From assembly GCF_019097595.1 (NCBI RefSeq), contig NC_080723.1, positions 17,167,511-17,231,510 of the forward strand: 64,000 bases of DNA. The letters run 5' to 3'. This stretch comes from Hemibagrus wyckioides (taxonomy: Eukaryota > Chordata > Actinopteri > Siluriformes > Bagridae). The translations under genes and the position numbers were made by a program. A model generated the notes under the pieces. That model saw only the letters and a program-made list of their open reading frames with translations, had not been told where the DNA came from and made no database searches. This document shows, in pieces, positions 47,676 to 59,679 of the stretch (position 1 is its first letter; the number at the start of each line of letters is the position of its first letter).

Positions 47676-47853
47676 AAACATCTACGGCACCCTTATCCAG
47701 AGCGACTTACAATTTGTGTCATTTCATTCAACTGAATAATTGAGGTTTAAGGGCTTTGCTCAGTGGCCCAGCAGTGGCAGCTTGGTGGACCTAGGACTCA
47801 AACTCATAACCTCCCAATCAGTAGTTTAACACCTTAACCACTAAGCTACCATA
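47676..47853 (-). mobile_element. SINE type B, minus copy
   Basis: 'acggcacccttatccagagc gacttacaatttg' tail, 'gctttgctcagtggcccagc agtggcagcttgg' body, and 'acctcccaatcagtagttta acaccttaaccactaagctacc' head. Complete apart from the extreme tail. Confidence 0.93.
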
Positions 47854-48436
47854 TCCGCATAGCAAATGACAGTATATTGCTGCATGAACAGTCCTAATTG
47901 TCTTATTAATCATTATAAAAATCAAGAAAATGTCACTATATGGCTTGTTATACAGCACTTGAGCTAGTTCAGAACTGGTTACTACATGAAACTAAGACAT
48001 CCCTGTTACTTCTACAGTCACGTCTGTCTGAACTGTCTTTATATCCCTAGTAACATCTGCAGTCGGAATAACAACGTACACCATTTCAGTGTTAGATCCT
48101 CGTTGTACAAACTTGTGACTCCACTCTGAATACAGCTCTGAAACAGGTACTAAAGTATAACAGATTGTTGTGAGGGAACTCTATTCTCTGAGTCCTCCCT
48201 GGTGTCACACTAACTTAATTGTCTATACTGCATTTATTACTTAAATGATATGATTAATTCAAGCAGGAGCAATGCAACCGAATTAAACGTCCCAACACAG
48301 TAAAATAAGTAATAGCTCTGAGATAATGAATAGAGCTCAGGAAGTTACTTATGAGCTGAATCGGGTCTGTAATGTAATGCAGAATCCTACTCCTAAACTA
48401 GGATGTACAAGATGTACTTAAGCTTTGTTTTATATC

Positions 48437-48509
<73 letters not shown>

Positions 48510-48888
48510 CCCTGCAAACATAAGATTATGTGTTCAATCCCTCTGGCTTTTGATTTAAACAGTGTCGAAAGCTAAGGCCTTTATGTTCACCCAGCTAATC
48601 ATGCCGAAATTCTGTGGCCATTAGTTACTAAATAAATTCTACATACATCTCCCACCTCAGCGCTAGCCATGTGAAGCATGCCCGTCAGGCTTATTAACCA
48701 AGCAGCTTATCCTGCGTTTCAGCGTTCCAGTCTTAATGAGATGACTAAACCGAGGAATGTTAAACCCCTGTAGTGCAGCATGTGAGACTCGCTTTACTAC
48801 TGTGTGTGTGTGTATGTGTGTTTGTGAATGTGAATGTGAATGTGATGCCAGTTGTTGGAAATAAATGAGTCTGTGTAGCCCCCTTTCA

Positions 48889-48919
<31 letters not shown>

Positions 48920-49206
48920 TACACACACACGCACGCACAGCGGCAGATGCATTGTGCTAACACATGCCATCTATCATCAGTCAGTGTAGCTTCTTTAGTG
49001 TTGCATCTCTGTTCCTGACGAGAACTTTTTATCAAAATAAAAGCGTTTTACATTAATATGAAGTCTTACCTTGACATTAGTTTTAAGAAACTATATTTAA
49101 TGTTAAATGTTGAACTTTTATATTAATATTCTATCAATCGCATAAACAAATGAATAAACATGAACCAGACACAGAACCTCTGCATTAATTAACGCTCATA
49201 TCATCC
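47854..49206. other. non-coding stretch with microsatellites
   Basis: AT run 48440-48502 and CA run about 48890-48930. Text at 48206-48218 (ctggtgtcacactaa) repeats 46711-46725. No exon was recognised. Confidence 0.4.
48440..48502 (+). repeat. AT microsatellite
   Basis: About 31 AT units without interruption. Self-complementary and able to form a cruciform. Confidence 0.98.
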
Positions 49207-49620
49207 TCTTCTTCTTCTTCTTCTTCTTCTTCTTCTTCTTCTTCTTTCGGCTTTTCCCTTCAGGGGTTTCCACAGTGAACCATCTCTCTCCACCTATCCC
49301 TATCTGCTGCATCCTCAACACTTGCACCCACTAGCTTCATATCCTCATTTATTACATCCATATACCTCCTCTATGGCCTTCCTCTTTTCCTCCTGCCTGG
49401 CAGCTCCATGTCCAACATTCTCCTACCAATATACTCCCTCTCCCTCCTCTGGACATGTCCAAACCATCTTAATCTGGCCTCCCTAACCTTGTCCCCCAAA
49501 CGTCCAACATGAGCCGTCCCTCTGATGTACTCGTTCCTAATCCTGTCCAACCTTGTCACTCCCAAAGAGAACCTCAATATCTTCAGCTCTGCTACCTCCA
49601 GCTCTGACTCCTGTCTCTTA
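49207..49620 (-). pseudogene. RTE-like LINE, C-terminal and 3' end
   Basis: The minus frame 49371-49577 reads 'RFSLGVTRLDRIRNEYIRGT', 'AHVGRLGDKVREARLRWFGH' and 'VQRREREYIGRRMLDMELPG', the C-terminal region of an RTE-type reverse transcriptase. After 'GRRKRGRP' the frame shifts; 'MDVINEDMKLVGASVEDAAD' follows in another frame. The 3' end resembles the tail of the SINE at 2708-2950 and closes in an AAG tandem tail (CTT on plus, 49207-49246). Truncated and frameshifted, so not functional. Confidence 0.9.
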
Positions 49621-49649
49621 ATTAATGCTCATACCATCAATGACTAATA

Positions 49650-49885
49650 TTTCATCCATCCATTTTCTGTAGCTCTTGTCCTACACAGGGTCTAATGAGT
49701 CTATGCCAGGAGACTCAGGGCACAAGGTGAAGTGAGTGACTCACAAACACATTCACACACTTGGAACAATTTAGAGATGGCGCTCAGCCTGAAATGCATG
49801 TCTTTGGAATCTGGAGAAGCTGGAGAACCCAGTGGCCAAAGCACTGAGAGAAAATGCAGACTCTGTGCACAAATAGAAATTTGGA
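49650..49885 (-). repeat. teleost high-copy repeat, minus copy
   Basis: Plus text 'catccatccattttctgtag', 'ttgtcctacacagggtct', 'cacattcacacacttggaac aattt', 'atgcatgtctttgga' and 'actctgtgcacaaatag' gives the family on the minus strand. It continues directly into the duplicated segment X. Confidence 0.8.
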
Positions 49886-50240
49886 GGGAAGTGATGCTTC
49901 ATGATGGGTACCCTGGTGTGTACACCAGGTTCTGTGTCTATATGTGGGATTACATTAGATTCAATTTGATTTCATGATTTGATATGATCTTTAAGTATGG
50001 TCTTCAGGCATGTTTTCTTTAGTGTTGTTGCCAAGGCAACAGACTTCTGAGCTGAAATGTAGGCTTTTTCAGTGTAAACAGGATTAGGTATTGCTTTTAT
50101 ATGAGTAATACTATGTATACCATATTTTTTATTACTCTACATGGATATCAAGTATTAAATGTTGGGTACAAAATCTTAGCACACTCTCAGTTTGTTGTGT
50201 CACGACAAGCTTCACATCACAGTCCATGAACTTGACATCA
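49740..50240 (+). repeat. segment X, copy 1
   Basis: Matches 51761-52185 in the same direction: 'cacaaacacattcac', 'agtgatgcttcatgatgggta', 'tatatgtgggatta', 'tttgatttcatgatttgat', 'aaatgtaggctttttc', 'tttatatgagtaat', 'tattaaatgttggg' and 'caagcttcacatcacagtcc atga'. The copies differ by substitutions and small indels, so the duplication is not recent. Confidence 0.9.
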
Positions 50241-50263
50241 CAGTCCACAAATCCATTTAACAG

Positions 50264-50510
50264 CATGGCCACCATGGATATACTCCCAAGAACACACACA
50301 CACACACACACACTTCCACGTTCACAGTTTTCTGCTTATCTTGTCTGTTTTTTTTTTGTTTTTTTATCCTACTTCCATATATAGTTCCACTTGGTCTTGT
50401 TAAGCCCTCAATGTACCTTGATTTTGGCTGCTATTTTGGATTTGTTGCTAATTATTTGAAATCTGTCTTATCAGCATCTCCATCTGTCCTGACAGCCATG
50501 TTTTTGTTCA
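50264..50510 (+). repeat. probable dispersed repeat E
   Basis: 'catggccaccatggatatac tcccaagaacac' followed by a CA run (50284-50311) and the T-rich body, with 'cacttggtcttgttaagccc'. Same opening as 33538-33790. Confidence 0.5.
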
Positions 50511-51601
50511 TTCCTCCTCTTTACCAGGGTTCGGTTAAGTCATACAAAACTCTGAGTAGCTCTTAAGTCATCATCCGAAATCTGAATACAAATGTGTTGA
50601 ATACCAATGAACTCTCCGCTGCGCTTCTTTAACTCAGCACTGAATACGACTCACAAGGTATAACACTGAATCCGTAAGGGCTCATCCGTGCCAACGAGGA
50701 AGCGTTCATTTTTTTTCTGAAAGTGTACATGATGCAGAACTCTAATACGCTATTCCAAAATCCATGGCTTTTTGCTGTTAGATGTTAAAAAAAAAAATTC
50801 AAGTTCCCTAAATTATTTGAGTGAGAAATCTGATCTTTTCTGAGAAGATTAAATGCTCCTGAGAGGATTATCCCAATTGAGTTAACATAAGTGAGACATC
50901 CAGGGTAATCCAGGCACAGGAAAATAATGAGGTGAAGTGGCTGTAGACGGGGAAACATGCATCTCATTAGACTTCCATCTTTGATTATTACTTTCATACT
51001 ACTTGAGCTCCAGTGAACGTGAGAGATGCTGGGATAATTAGGACTGGAAGATGTTTTGCAGGAATGGCACGCTCTCAGAAGATGAAGCACATACTGTAGG
51101 GCGGCGCCTTAAGGCAAGGTTCACATCATTTTGCTCCGAGAACAATAAGCTGTGCCAGGTGTTCTGTAGTATCCCATAATCCCAAGCCACTAACCTGTGT
51201 CAGGATTATGGGATGTTACACAAAGCCTGGGCAAAGCTCATCAGCTGGACAGAAGGGTTTATGATTGCAGAACATGGCCTTGTGTTGTGTTTTCTGGTTT
51301 GTGCTATTGTCATGTAAATGATGACATCATACTATTTATTACTTTAGATTTATTTATTTTTATATTTCAATTTTCATATTTTTACAATCTGTCAAAACAT
51401 CTTAATAAGAAACTGGAAATCCATTAGACATATCTAAAAACTATACAAGTTTGAAAAACAGCTTTCTTTACCTTGGACACTGAAGACTCCTGGACCTTAG
51501 CTGTTACTATAGTAACAATAACGTATCAGTGCATTAATATAAATCTTTTCTTTCAACCACAACTATTGTTAGAGCTGCTGCTATAGAAAATGAATGAACA
51601 C
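50511..51601. other. non-coding stretch with one strong stem
   Basis: The inverted repeat atcccataatcc (51171-51182) and ggattatgggat (51203-51214) has 12 perfect pairs and a 20-base loop. Nothing shows that it is transcribed. No exon recognised. Confidence 0.45.
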
Positions 51602-51685
51602 TTTAGGGCTTTTCACACTTGTAATAGTTAACCCTGGGTTATTGTAAACTCCAGGCTAAACAGAATCCTGAGTATTCCTGTTTGT

Positions 51686-51750
51686 TGTGGTATCTTAGCG
51701 GTCAAGGTGTTGGACTATTGATTGTAAGGTTGTGAGTTTGAATCGCAGGG
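51686..51750 (+). mobile_element. SINE type B head fragment
   Basis: 'gtggtatcttagcggtcaag gtgttggactattgattgta aggttgtgagtttgaatcgc' is the tRNA-like head with box B. It stops where segment X begins. Confidence 0.85.
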
Positions 51751-51760
51751 CACAATCACA

Positions 51761-52185
51761 TAGACTCACAAACACATTCACCCACTTGGGACAATTTCGA
51801 CGCATGTTCTTGGGAGAAAACTCCATGCATACGTGGTGGAGACAGGAATTAAACTGTGGCAGATGTTAAAGGGGAAATTTAGGGGTAAGTGATGCTTCAT
51901 GATGGGTATCAGTGTGTACACCATGCTTCTTGACCGTTATATGTGGGATTACTGAGTCACATTAAATCCAGTTTGATTTCATGATTTGATCTGATTGCAG
52001 GGTTTTGGGGGAGTTGTGATCTTAAATGTAGGCTTTTTCCATTTAAACAAGAGTAGGTCTTGCATTTATATGAGTAATGTTGCATATACAGTACTTTTAT
52101 TACTCGACATGGGTATCTGTTATTAAATGTTGGGCACAAAATCCTAGACACGGCAACTCACAAGCTTCACATCACAGTCCATGAT
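51761..52185 (+). repeat. segment X, copy 2
   Basis: Partner of 49740-50240. It is flanked on both sides by about 90-bp direct repeats (51661-51750 and 52186-52275) made of MITE sequence plus SINE B head, and it lies inside the MITE. Confidence 0.9.
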
Positions 52186-52212
52186 CAGAATCCTGTGTGT
52201 TATCTTGTTTGT

Positions 52213-52399
52213 TGTGGTAGCTTAGCGGTTAAGGTGTTGAACTATTGATCGGAAGGTTTAGAGTTCAGATCCTAGGTCCATCTAGCCACCATTGCTGGGT
52301 CCCTGAGAAAGGCACTTAACCATCAATTGCTCAGTTGTATAAAAAAGGTTCAATTTAAGCTGCTCTAGATAATTCTGCCAAATGCTGCAAATGTAAAGG
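52213..52399 (+). mobile_element. SINE type B, full plus copy
   Basis: 'gtggtagcttagcggttaag gtgttgaactattgatcgga aggtt', 'ccctgagaaaggcacttaac catcaattgctcagttgtat' and the decayed tail 'gctctagataattctgccaa atgctgcaaatg'. Inserted in the MITE-like element. Confidence 0.9.
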
Positions 52400-52557
52400 A
52401 TGTTTCTCACTGCTCATACATTACCTGGGGTTACATTTACTCCTGGCTCTTCATAATCTCACGTTACACACTGTACATTCCTAAACCCTGGATTAACCTT
52501 CTTATTGCATATTTGGATAAAGACCCTGCTTCTAAATTACCAGTGTGAAAGGGTTTA

Positions 52558-53654
52558 GAATGATAACCTGGGGTGCAGGGTGGGAAGTCTTCTTCAGACC
52601 AATCAGGTTAGAGAGTTGTGAGTATACTGTATATGCAGTTAAAGGATGGTCTAATCTTGTTATTGTGAAATTTCTTTGTGCACTTGAAGGCTCAGTTAAT
52701 AGTTTAAGAACACTTTAGATGTATTGTAATGTCTTTCCCCCTCCTCCTAAGAAATTCTTCTACCATAGAAGGTCTAGACCCCTTTTCCAAACTTGCATGG
52801 TAGTCATTATCCATTGTGTTATTGCCTCCCGAAGCTTCACTCCAGGCACGCTGGCTTAGGACAAGTCTAATTTTAACATTTCATCAGTTTGTAAATCAAG
52901 CCACAAGCCCCTGGTTGTGGAAATAAATAATTAAAGGTGTGTTAAAAACAAATTGGGTTCATACACCAGCATGGTGCTTGCTGTGTGTGTAGGCTACAAA
53001 ATAGCTCAGTTCACACCTCGTGATTTCACAAACTGAGAAGCAGGGTGCAGTCACTTAATCCTGTTTTGTGCCTCGTGATTCCTCGAGTCAGAACCTTGTC
53101 TTCTTGAATTCTCCTTTATTCGTAACTAAACAGAAAATTTTGTTTGTATTTCCAGAGCTTTTATTTGTGGAAAATCATGCCAAATGAAATAAAAGGAAAC
53201 AATTTTCAAGCCGATTAATTTTGTTTTGTGCATCATAGGGTCATGCTTCAAAGGCCTATCACCGGCCAGACCATTGAAAAAAATTCCATTTATCTTTCTT
53301 GGATGTAGCAAAATCCTGAACAATGGCCCACTGCCAGTTGTTATAAGCTAGAGTAATTTTCTCTTAGCATTTGAGAAGGCAACATCCCTGCCAGACTCGC
53401 ACTACATGGCATGGCATCATTTACATATTCAAGCTAGTTTCTGCTATGAAAAAACAAGAACACTTTGCTCTTACTGCTTTTGTTTCAAGAGTGAGAAAAT
53501 AACCAGGCCTGTGAGGAAATCTCTGTGTGTGACTGCTAATTTTTAGTGAGAACAAGAACTCATTTGGCTCACAGATGCTCCATAAAATGTAACTATAAAT
53601 GAATAAAAAAGTATGAAATACTTTAATAAATTGCTGGGGTCAATAATATATAAA
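52558..53654. other. candidate conserved non-coding block
   Basis: About 53130-53480 has no recognised repeat; the text around 'caattttcaagccgattaat' and 'cttcaaaggcctatcaccgg' is dense and non-repetitive. No exon. Low-confidence regulatory guess. Confidence 0.25.
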
Positions 53655-53793
53655 AGGCCCTGCGATGGACTGTTGACCTGTCCAGGGTGTACCCCTGCCT
53701 TTCGCACTATGTGCGCTAGGCTCCAGCAGACCCCCATGACCCTAATTAGGAATAAGCGGGTATAGACAATGAATGAATGAATGAATGAATAAT
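53655..53793 (+). repeat. teleost high-copy repeat, 3' part, plus
   Basis: 'ccctgcgatggactgttgac ctgtccagggtgtacccctg cc', 'aggctccagcagacccccat gaccctaattaggaataagc' and a GAAT tandem tail. Confidence 0.92.
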
Positions 53794-53949
53794 ATATAAA
53801 ATATTGCAGCCCATATCATAAACACCATCCACCTGAAAGCTCATATATTGTGTCCTGAGATGCTTTTCGGCTTGCCGTGTTTGTAAAGAGTGCTTACTTG
53901 AATTACTAACCAGACTGTCTGCCCTCCTCTCTCCGTTCATCCCCCTTTT

Positions 53950-54215
53950 TTTCCTGCACCAATCTGTGAACTCTCCAAACTGTTTTGTGTGAAAATCTCA
54001 GGAGATCAACAGTTTGTAAAAATCCTCACGGCGGCCCGTCTAGCACCAGCAATTCAGTCAGTTAGATCACATTTTCCCCCCATTCTGCTGTTGGATGTGA
54101 ACATTAACTAAAGCTCTTGACCTGTATCTGCATGATTTTATGCACTCTGCAGCTGCCACCTGATTGGCTGATTGGATATTTGCATGAATAAGCAGGGGTA
54201 CGAGTGCACTTATGC
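53950..54215 (-). mobile_element. Tc1-like transposon fragment, family iv
   Basis: Text such as 'tttgtgtgaaaatctcagga gatcaacagt', 'tctgctgttggatgtgaaca ttaactaaagctcttgacct gtatctgcatgattttatgc' and 'gattggctgattggatattt gcatgaataagcaggggta' fits the 5' region of a common fish Tc1-like element on the minus strand. The terminal repeat itself is missing. Confidence 0.7.
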
Positions 54216-55912
54216 AACGCTTATGAATAAGATCTAAAGACCTAAAACAGAGTTCCTGTTATATAAAGTGTTCCTGCCTACACTATTACCTAGATGGCTT
54301 ATTTTCACAGAAATGTAGGAGGTTCGTGTGGTACGTCCATATTTTTAAAAAAAAATAGAAATAAAAAATTGGACTGTATTTTGTAGTATGGCATGATTTC
54401 TTTCTCTCTTTTTTTCCTACCAAATATTGCATTGTGTACAATTTATTAGTGTATCATAGCGAAATAGACTCAGGACCTAGCATCCTGAGCACCCAAAATG
54501 CCTCATCCACCATGTCAACTATAGAAAAACTAATAATAATGGCAGTCTGGCAGAGATCCCTCGGGGGTGTCTAGGGGTAAACTGATTTCTATCCATTCCT
54601 TCCACCTCCTAGAAGAGAGCAGAAATAATCATCCAAGGAGAGGAAATAGAGACGTCTGACGGTGACAGCAAGCACCAGCCAGCATGCAATTTACCATAGA
54701 ATAGACTTAATAGTCTGGATGTGCATAAAGTTCCATATTATACTTCCATCCTTTTTTTAGAGGTAGCAAATACACAGCCACCTCAATTTAGCAGCAAACG
54801 CTAATGGAAGCATGTACAATCCATTTCCTTCATGATATAGCTTTTTATTTATTTTTTTTTATCTAATCATAGAATTAATTTATGTCTATTACAAGCTAAT
54901 CGCTTATACCATCCTTGCAAATTTGTTTATATTCTTCATTTCCCACTCTTAATAGTATAATAAAACTAATCTAATCTACAAAACAAGCAGCTGTTTTGTT
55001 TTTTTTGTTTTGCTTTCTTCCTTCCTTTTTTTTTAATTTTTTTTATGAAGACACACATCCCATATGGATCCTGTCCCTTGGCTGTTTCTTACTAGGCACA
55101 AAACAAATATACTGGTAATTAGGTGGATTTATGAGGAAACCTCCCTCTGCTCTGATTGCATAGCGCCATAAAATTAGCAAGGGGGAAAGAATAGCTAGCT
55201 CATTTTGCTTTTTTAAATGGAGAAATCAAGCATAAAATATGCTCTGTTTAATGACCCGTGCTTGTGTCTGTCAAACTCCAACAGCATAATTAACACTTCA
55301 CTCAGTCCATGAGAACAGTTTGTCTTCTTTCCATCAAGGTTTTGTGGATTAAAAAAAGAAAAAACTATATAAGGGCTAGGTAAAGGTTGTGAAACGGGAG
55401 TCTTTCACAGTCAGGCTTCTTTGATATCTAAGTTTCACCTTCTTCAAAGTTCAAGCACGAGATCCACACCGGAAACCAGCGTCGAATACCAAACGAGCTC
55501 AGGGTGCTGCAAATCTTTGCAATTTGTCATTTGTTAACATGTTAAAAAGTTGTTTTTAAGCACCACTGGACACAGCTTGAAGATTGAAACCATAGTGGTT
55601 TTCTGGATTTATTAAAATCATACACTAACAGTTGGGGTTGTCAATTAAAAATACCACCAAACAGGATAAATAGAGGTAAAGCAGCGGCGTCGGATTGTGG
55701 GGGGAAAATCTTGCGGGTTGTTTAGATATCGAAGCCCTATTTAAATGCTTTGGGGGGATTTTCTCGAAAAGGAAAAATCTGTAACTAGCATGTTATCTAC
55801 AGAACTCTGATAGCCTTTTATTAGAAGTTTTATCAGGAAATATCACACATAGCAAGCATCAGAAATCAGAGGAAAAACAAACAAAAGTAGTTTAAAAAAA
55901 AAAAAGCATACG
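54216..55912. other. candidate conserved non-coding block
   Basis: About 54470-55330 is poor in recognised repeats and holds dense unique text, e.g. 'actggtaattaggtggattt atgagg' and 'aagcataaaatatgctctgt ttaatgac'. T-rich runs near 54990-55045. No exon identified. Confidence 0.25.
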
Positions 55913-55914
55913 AG

Positions 55915-56069
55915 ATGTGGTAGCTCAGTGGTTAAGGTGAATACTGATCTGAAGGTCCAAATCCCAGGGCCACTGCTTGGCCCCTGACCCTCAACTGCTT
56001 AGTTGTATAATTGAGATAAATGTAAGTGCTCTGGCTAAGGACACCTGACATAGGTAGTAAATGTAAATG
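55915..56069 (+). mobile_element. SINE type B, plus copy
   Basis: 'gatgtggtagctcagtggtt aaggtg', 'cccctgaccctcaactgctt agttgtataattgagataaa tgtaag' and a decayed tail 'gctctggctaaggacacctg'. Confidence 0.88.
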
Positions 56070-56156
56070 TGTTGATAGATTTAGAGTTCAAAAAATTTTA
56101 AAGATAAAAGACCAATTTAACCAGGAGAAAATAAACTGGAGAAAGTAACAACAACA

Positions 56157-56475
56157 ACAGGCAGCACAGTGGTTTAGTGGTTAGCATGTTTGCCTCACAC
56201 GTCTTGGGTTCAAGTCTTGCTCACGCTCACTGTGTGTGTGGAGTTTGGATGTTCTCCCCATGCGTGGTGGGTTTCCTCTGGGTGCTCTGGTTTCCTAGAC
56301 ATGCTGCTAGGCTGATTGGAGTCTCTGAATTGCCCATAGTGTGTGTATGTGCCCTGTGATGGGTTGGCACTCTGTCCAGGGTGTCTCCTGCCTTGATGCC
56401 CGATGACGCCTGAGATAGGTGCAGGGTCCCTGTGACCTGAGAACAGATCAGATAAGCAGTACAGAAAATGAAGTG
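56157..56475 (+). repeat. teleost high-copy repeat, plus copy
   Basis: Head 'cagtggtttagtggttagca tgtttgcctc' with box B gggttcaagtcttgc, then 'gtgtggagtttggatgttct cccca', 'gtgccctgtgatgggttggc actctgtccagggtgt', 'gatgcccgatgacgcctgag ataggtgcagggtccc' and 'gataagcagtacagaaaatg'. A second subtype compared with 37960-38305. Confidence 0.93.
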
Positions 56476-56548
56476 AAAGCAGATTTATTAATAATTAATG
56501 TATTATACAGTATGTGCTATAATGCAATTAAATATTGTGACAATTATA

Positions 56549-56583
<35 letters not shown>

Positions 56584-58885
56584 AATCTTTACTATTTAAT
56601 TGACATTAGACACCTTCCACCCTTTCTAATAATTTCCTGTTTTATTTCCTTTTTTTTTGTTTGTTTGTTTGTTTGTTTGTTTAAGAACACAGAACAACAG
56701 AGCTGAGGTTATTAATAGAATTAATTTAAAGTGATATCACATGCATTAATCCAAAGGGGAATAAGAGAAGGAAGGTGAAGGTTTTTGAAGGGTTTCTTTT
56801 TTTTTTTTTTTTTTTGTATAGTTTTGCAATCAGGAAAATATCTCCTTACGTTCTCACATTCTCATTCTCACATTCAAATCAAACTAAAGGACATTCAGTT
56901 CTTTCAAACATAATCAAACTCTAGTGAAAATGTACTTGCAGAAGATCTTCCCATGTCATGGACACATCATTATTCTTCCTGTCCCTCCTCCCAGTTCAGA
57001 AACTCACGTGTTCATTCAGCTGGCTTGGGTTTGTGCTGCACATGAATATCGTGGCCTTACAGACTGATATGCTTTAAACATCGCAAACAGATGGAGACGA
57101 AGGTTGAGAATAATGAGGAAAATGTGAATTCAGTCTCCGATTTTTCCATTGCAGACACCGGTGCAGTGTGTTGTCTGTTTCTTCACCACAGGCACTTTGA
57201 AAGGTGGCAGCGGCTGATGTGGGTTTTTTTTTTTTCTTTAAGATTCCAGTGGAACTATCACCGATTCCCCAGATGTGACAGTGACTCCTATTAGCATGTA
57301 GATGTATGCAAATGTAATCATACGTTCACCAGGGTTTGATTCGTGCTCCGTTTCAGATGTGACCGTGTTATTAGAAAACAACGATAACGATCTCCGTCAG
57401 CGTTGTCATGCGTTTGAAAGGATGCCATGCTTCGGAAAAAGGGCACGCCGTCCACTAGGCTGGTGGTGAAGTTAATGCAACGCTCCTCATTTACGAAAGC
57501 AAATATTCCACACCTGCCAATTTATGAGCTTGATCCTTGCCTCCCACATCTGCCATCTGCCTTTGAGCTTCATGGTCCCATTTGGTTATTAGAATCAGTA
57601 ATATCTGTTGATATCTTCCTTCCTGGACAAGAACATCTGGCAACAAGGCCAGATCTTTTCTCTAAAGATTCTCAGTGTTTTGTAAGGAAATGGCGTCCCA
57701 TCCACTAGGATAAGCTCCAGATTCACTGTAACCAAAATAAAATACCCTAATGAATAACCTGTTAGGGTCCAGCTGGGTAAAACTAGATGCAATGCCTCAT
57801 GGGAGTAAGGACGCTTTTGTATTAGCAGCATGTCAAGTAATGCTGCAGAGCTCCACATAACAGCCTGCCAGAGGTGTAATGCATGGCTCTTTCAACCAAT
57901 GAAATCAATAAACTCTCGGTCCTGTTCTAACCCATGCGAATTATTTTTTTAGCCTTGGGTTCATGTTTGGATTCCTGAGTGTGATCAGGTCCACTCCACT
58001 CCTTATGTTATTCAGGCTGCCCAATATGAATATTTATCAACCGATGCTAATTTTATGGTGTTCAAATTCAGACAGCAATGTAGTCCAACATGGGTAAAAA
58101 CTATTACACTTGCTTCAATGGATAATATAACTCGGATTCTGTGGATTTGTGGCAAAGAACTTCTGCTTTACTTATAAACACACTGCTTTGCTCATCCCAG
58201 GATTCATATTCACAATATACAGTACTCATTATCCATTTTTACACCTCTATATGGTAATCATTTTTAATCCCACTATCACCCAGAAGAGGATGGTTTTCTC
58301 TCTCCAGGTTTCCTCCTCATTTTATCTCAGTGAATTCTTTTTTAGCCACCGGAGTTTTGTTTATCTGCATTTCTGAAAAGCTGCTTAGTGACATTTTTTA
58401 TTATTTTTTTTTATTTTTTTGGAAACTCAAAGACTGTCTCATAAAATGCTAACAATGTGCTTTCCCTTGCTAACTTATAACTTGATGCATTGACACTGTC
58501 TGGTGCTGTAATCAAATGCAGGAATAATAATAAAGTTGATATAACAGTACAGTATGTGTCTAGCCTAGTGTAGGTTGCTATGATAATGAACATGAACTGA
58601 CAGCTGTATAACGTATTGCGCAGACTTTGTGAAAATATCAAGAACCTTCTTTTACAAGTAACTCGATGAAAAAATATTCAGCATGAATCTCAGTGATAGC
58701 AGCATAGTCATGTCTGAAGACAGCCCTAGGTGATTAGAAATAACAGCTTTTATGTGATCCGGTATTTAGAGAACTATTATTAGCAAGATGAAACACTGTT
58801 ATTAGTTGGTATCATTCATTGACTTTTCCGAAGTGAAACTAACCCCCCCCCATATTTACTGCAACCCTACTCAATCTAAGGCAAG

Positions 58886-58931
<46 letters not shown>

Positions 58932-59399
58932 CAGCTAGCTAATGTGCTTGATTCACTTCAAGTCAGTCGCTAACGGTATAAAGTATGACTCTGGTACATG
59001 CTTGTGTGTCTTTTTCATGGCAACTATTTAAAGAGAGGACTGAGACAGAACACAAGAGCAGCACAAGGCATTAAAGTGCACAATAATCTCACAAATTAGA
59101 AGGAATGAATAGACATTTAACTCTCCAAGTTTCCAAGTTATTTACAGACTGAGATAGAGATTTCTGTACAGATTAATTATATAAAAAATATTACAGGAGG
59201 CTGTATGGTAGATATGATGTGTGATGAGCAGTTGTGTGTGTGTTCGTGTGTGTGTACATACAATAAATGTACAGTGGTTATAATTATCTATGAAATCAGA
59301 AATTGTTTGTGTGTGTGTGTGTGTGTGTGTGCATTGACACTTTGCAGTGTTACGTTTTCAAATCAGTAAGCATGATCTCTAATATCCACACAGTTTCCC
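56476..59399. other. non-coding stretch, no gene seen
   Basis: AAAT run 56548-56584, TTTG run about 56657-56684, T run 56798-56815, AT run 58889-58930, GT run about 59307-59332. A short piece of the high-copy repeat may lie at 57686-57735. Frames such as 57427-57708 (93 codons) and 57595-57858 minus overlap and are not recognised. Confidence 0.35.
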
Positions 59400-59503
59400 A
59401 GGCTTTTTGTAGAGTTGTAGATTGTAGAGAGCAAGAATGACTTCCTGTACCTTTCTGTATTACACTGAAGCTGCCGTAGTGTACTTGCCCAAGCTGTAGG
59501 GAC

Positions 59504-59679
59504 GTGGTAGCTTAGTGATGAAGTTGTTGGAATACTGATAGGAAGGTTGTGAGTTTGAATCCCAGGCCCATAAAGCTGCCACTGCTGGGACCTTGAGCAA
59601 GACCCTTAATACTCAGCTGTATAAAATGAGATAAATTGTAAGTTGCTCTGGATGAGGGCAAATGCCAGAAATGTAATGT
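59504..59679 (+). mobile_element. SINE type B, plus copy
   Basis: 'gtggtagcttagtgatgaag ttgttggaatactgatagga aggttgtgagtttgaatccc', 'gggaccttgagcaagaccct' and tail 'gctctggatgagggcaaatgcc'. Confidence 0.92.

Larger units (their letters stand above)
51602..52557 (+). mobile_element. MITE-like element C with nested insertions
   Basis: The ends show a TTTA target-like duplication (51602-51605, 52554-52557) and imperfect inverted repeats (gggcttttcacacttgtaat and attaccagtgtgaaaggg). TTA-type target sites fit PIF/Harbinger elements, but no transposase is present, so the class is provisional. The interior is split by SINE B sequence and segment X. The part 52398-52460 matches the copy at 38390-38985. 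Confidence 0.7.
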
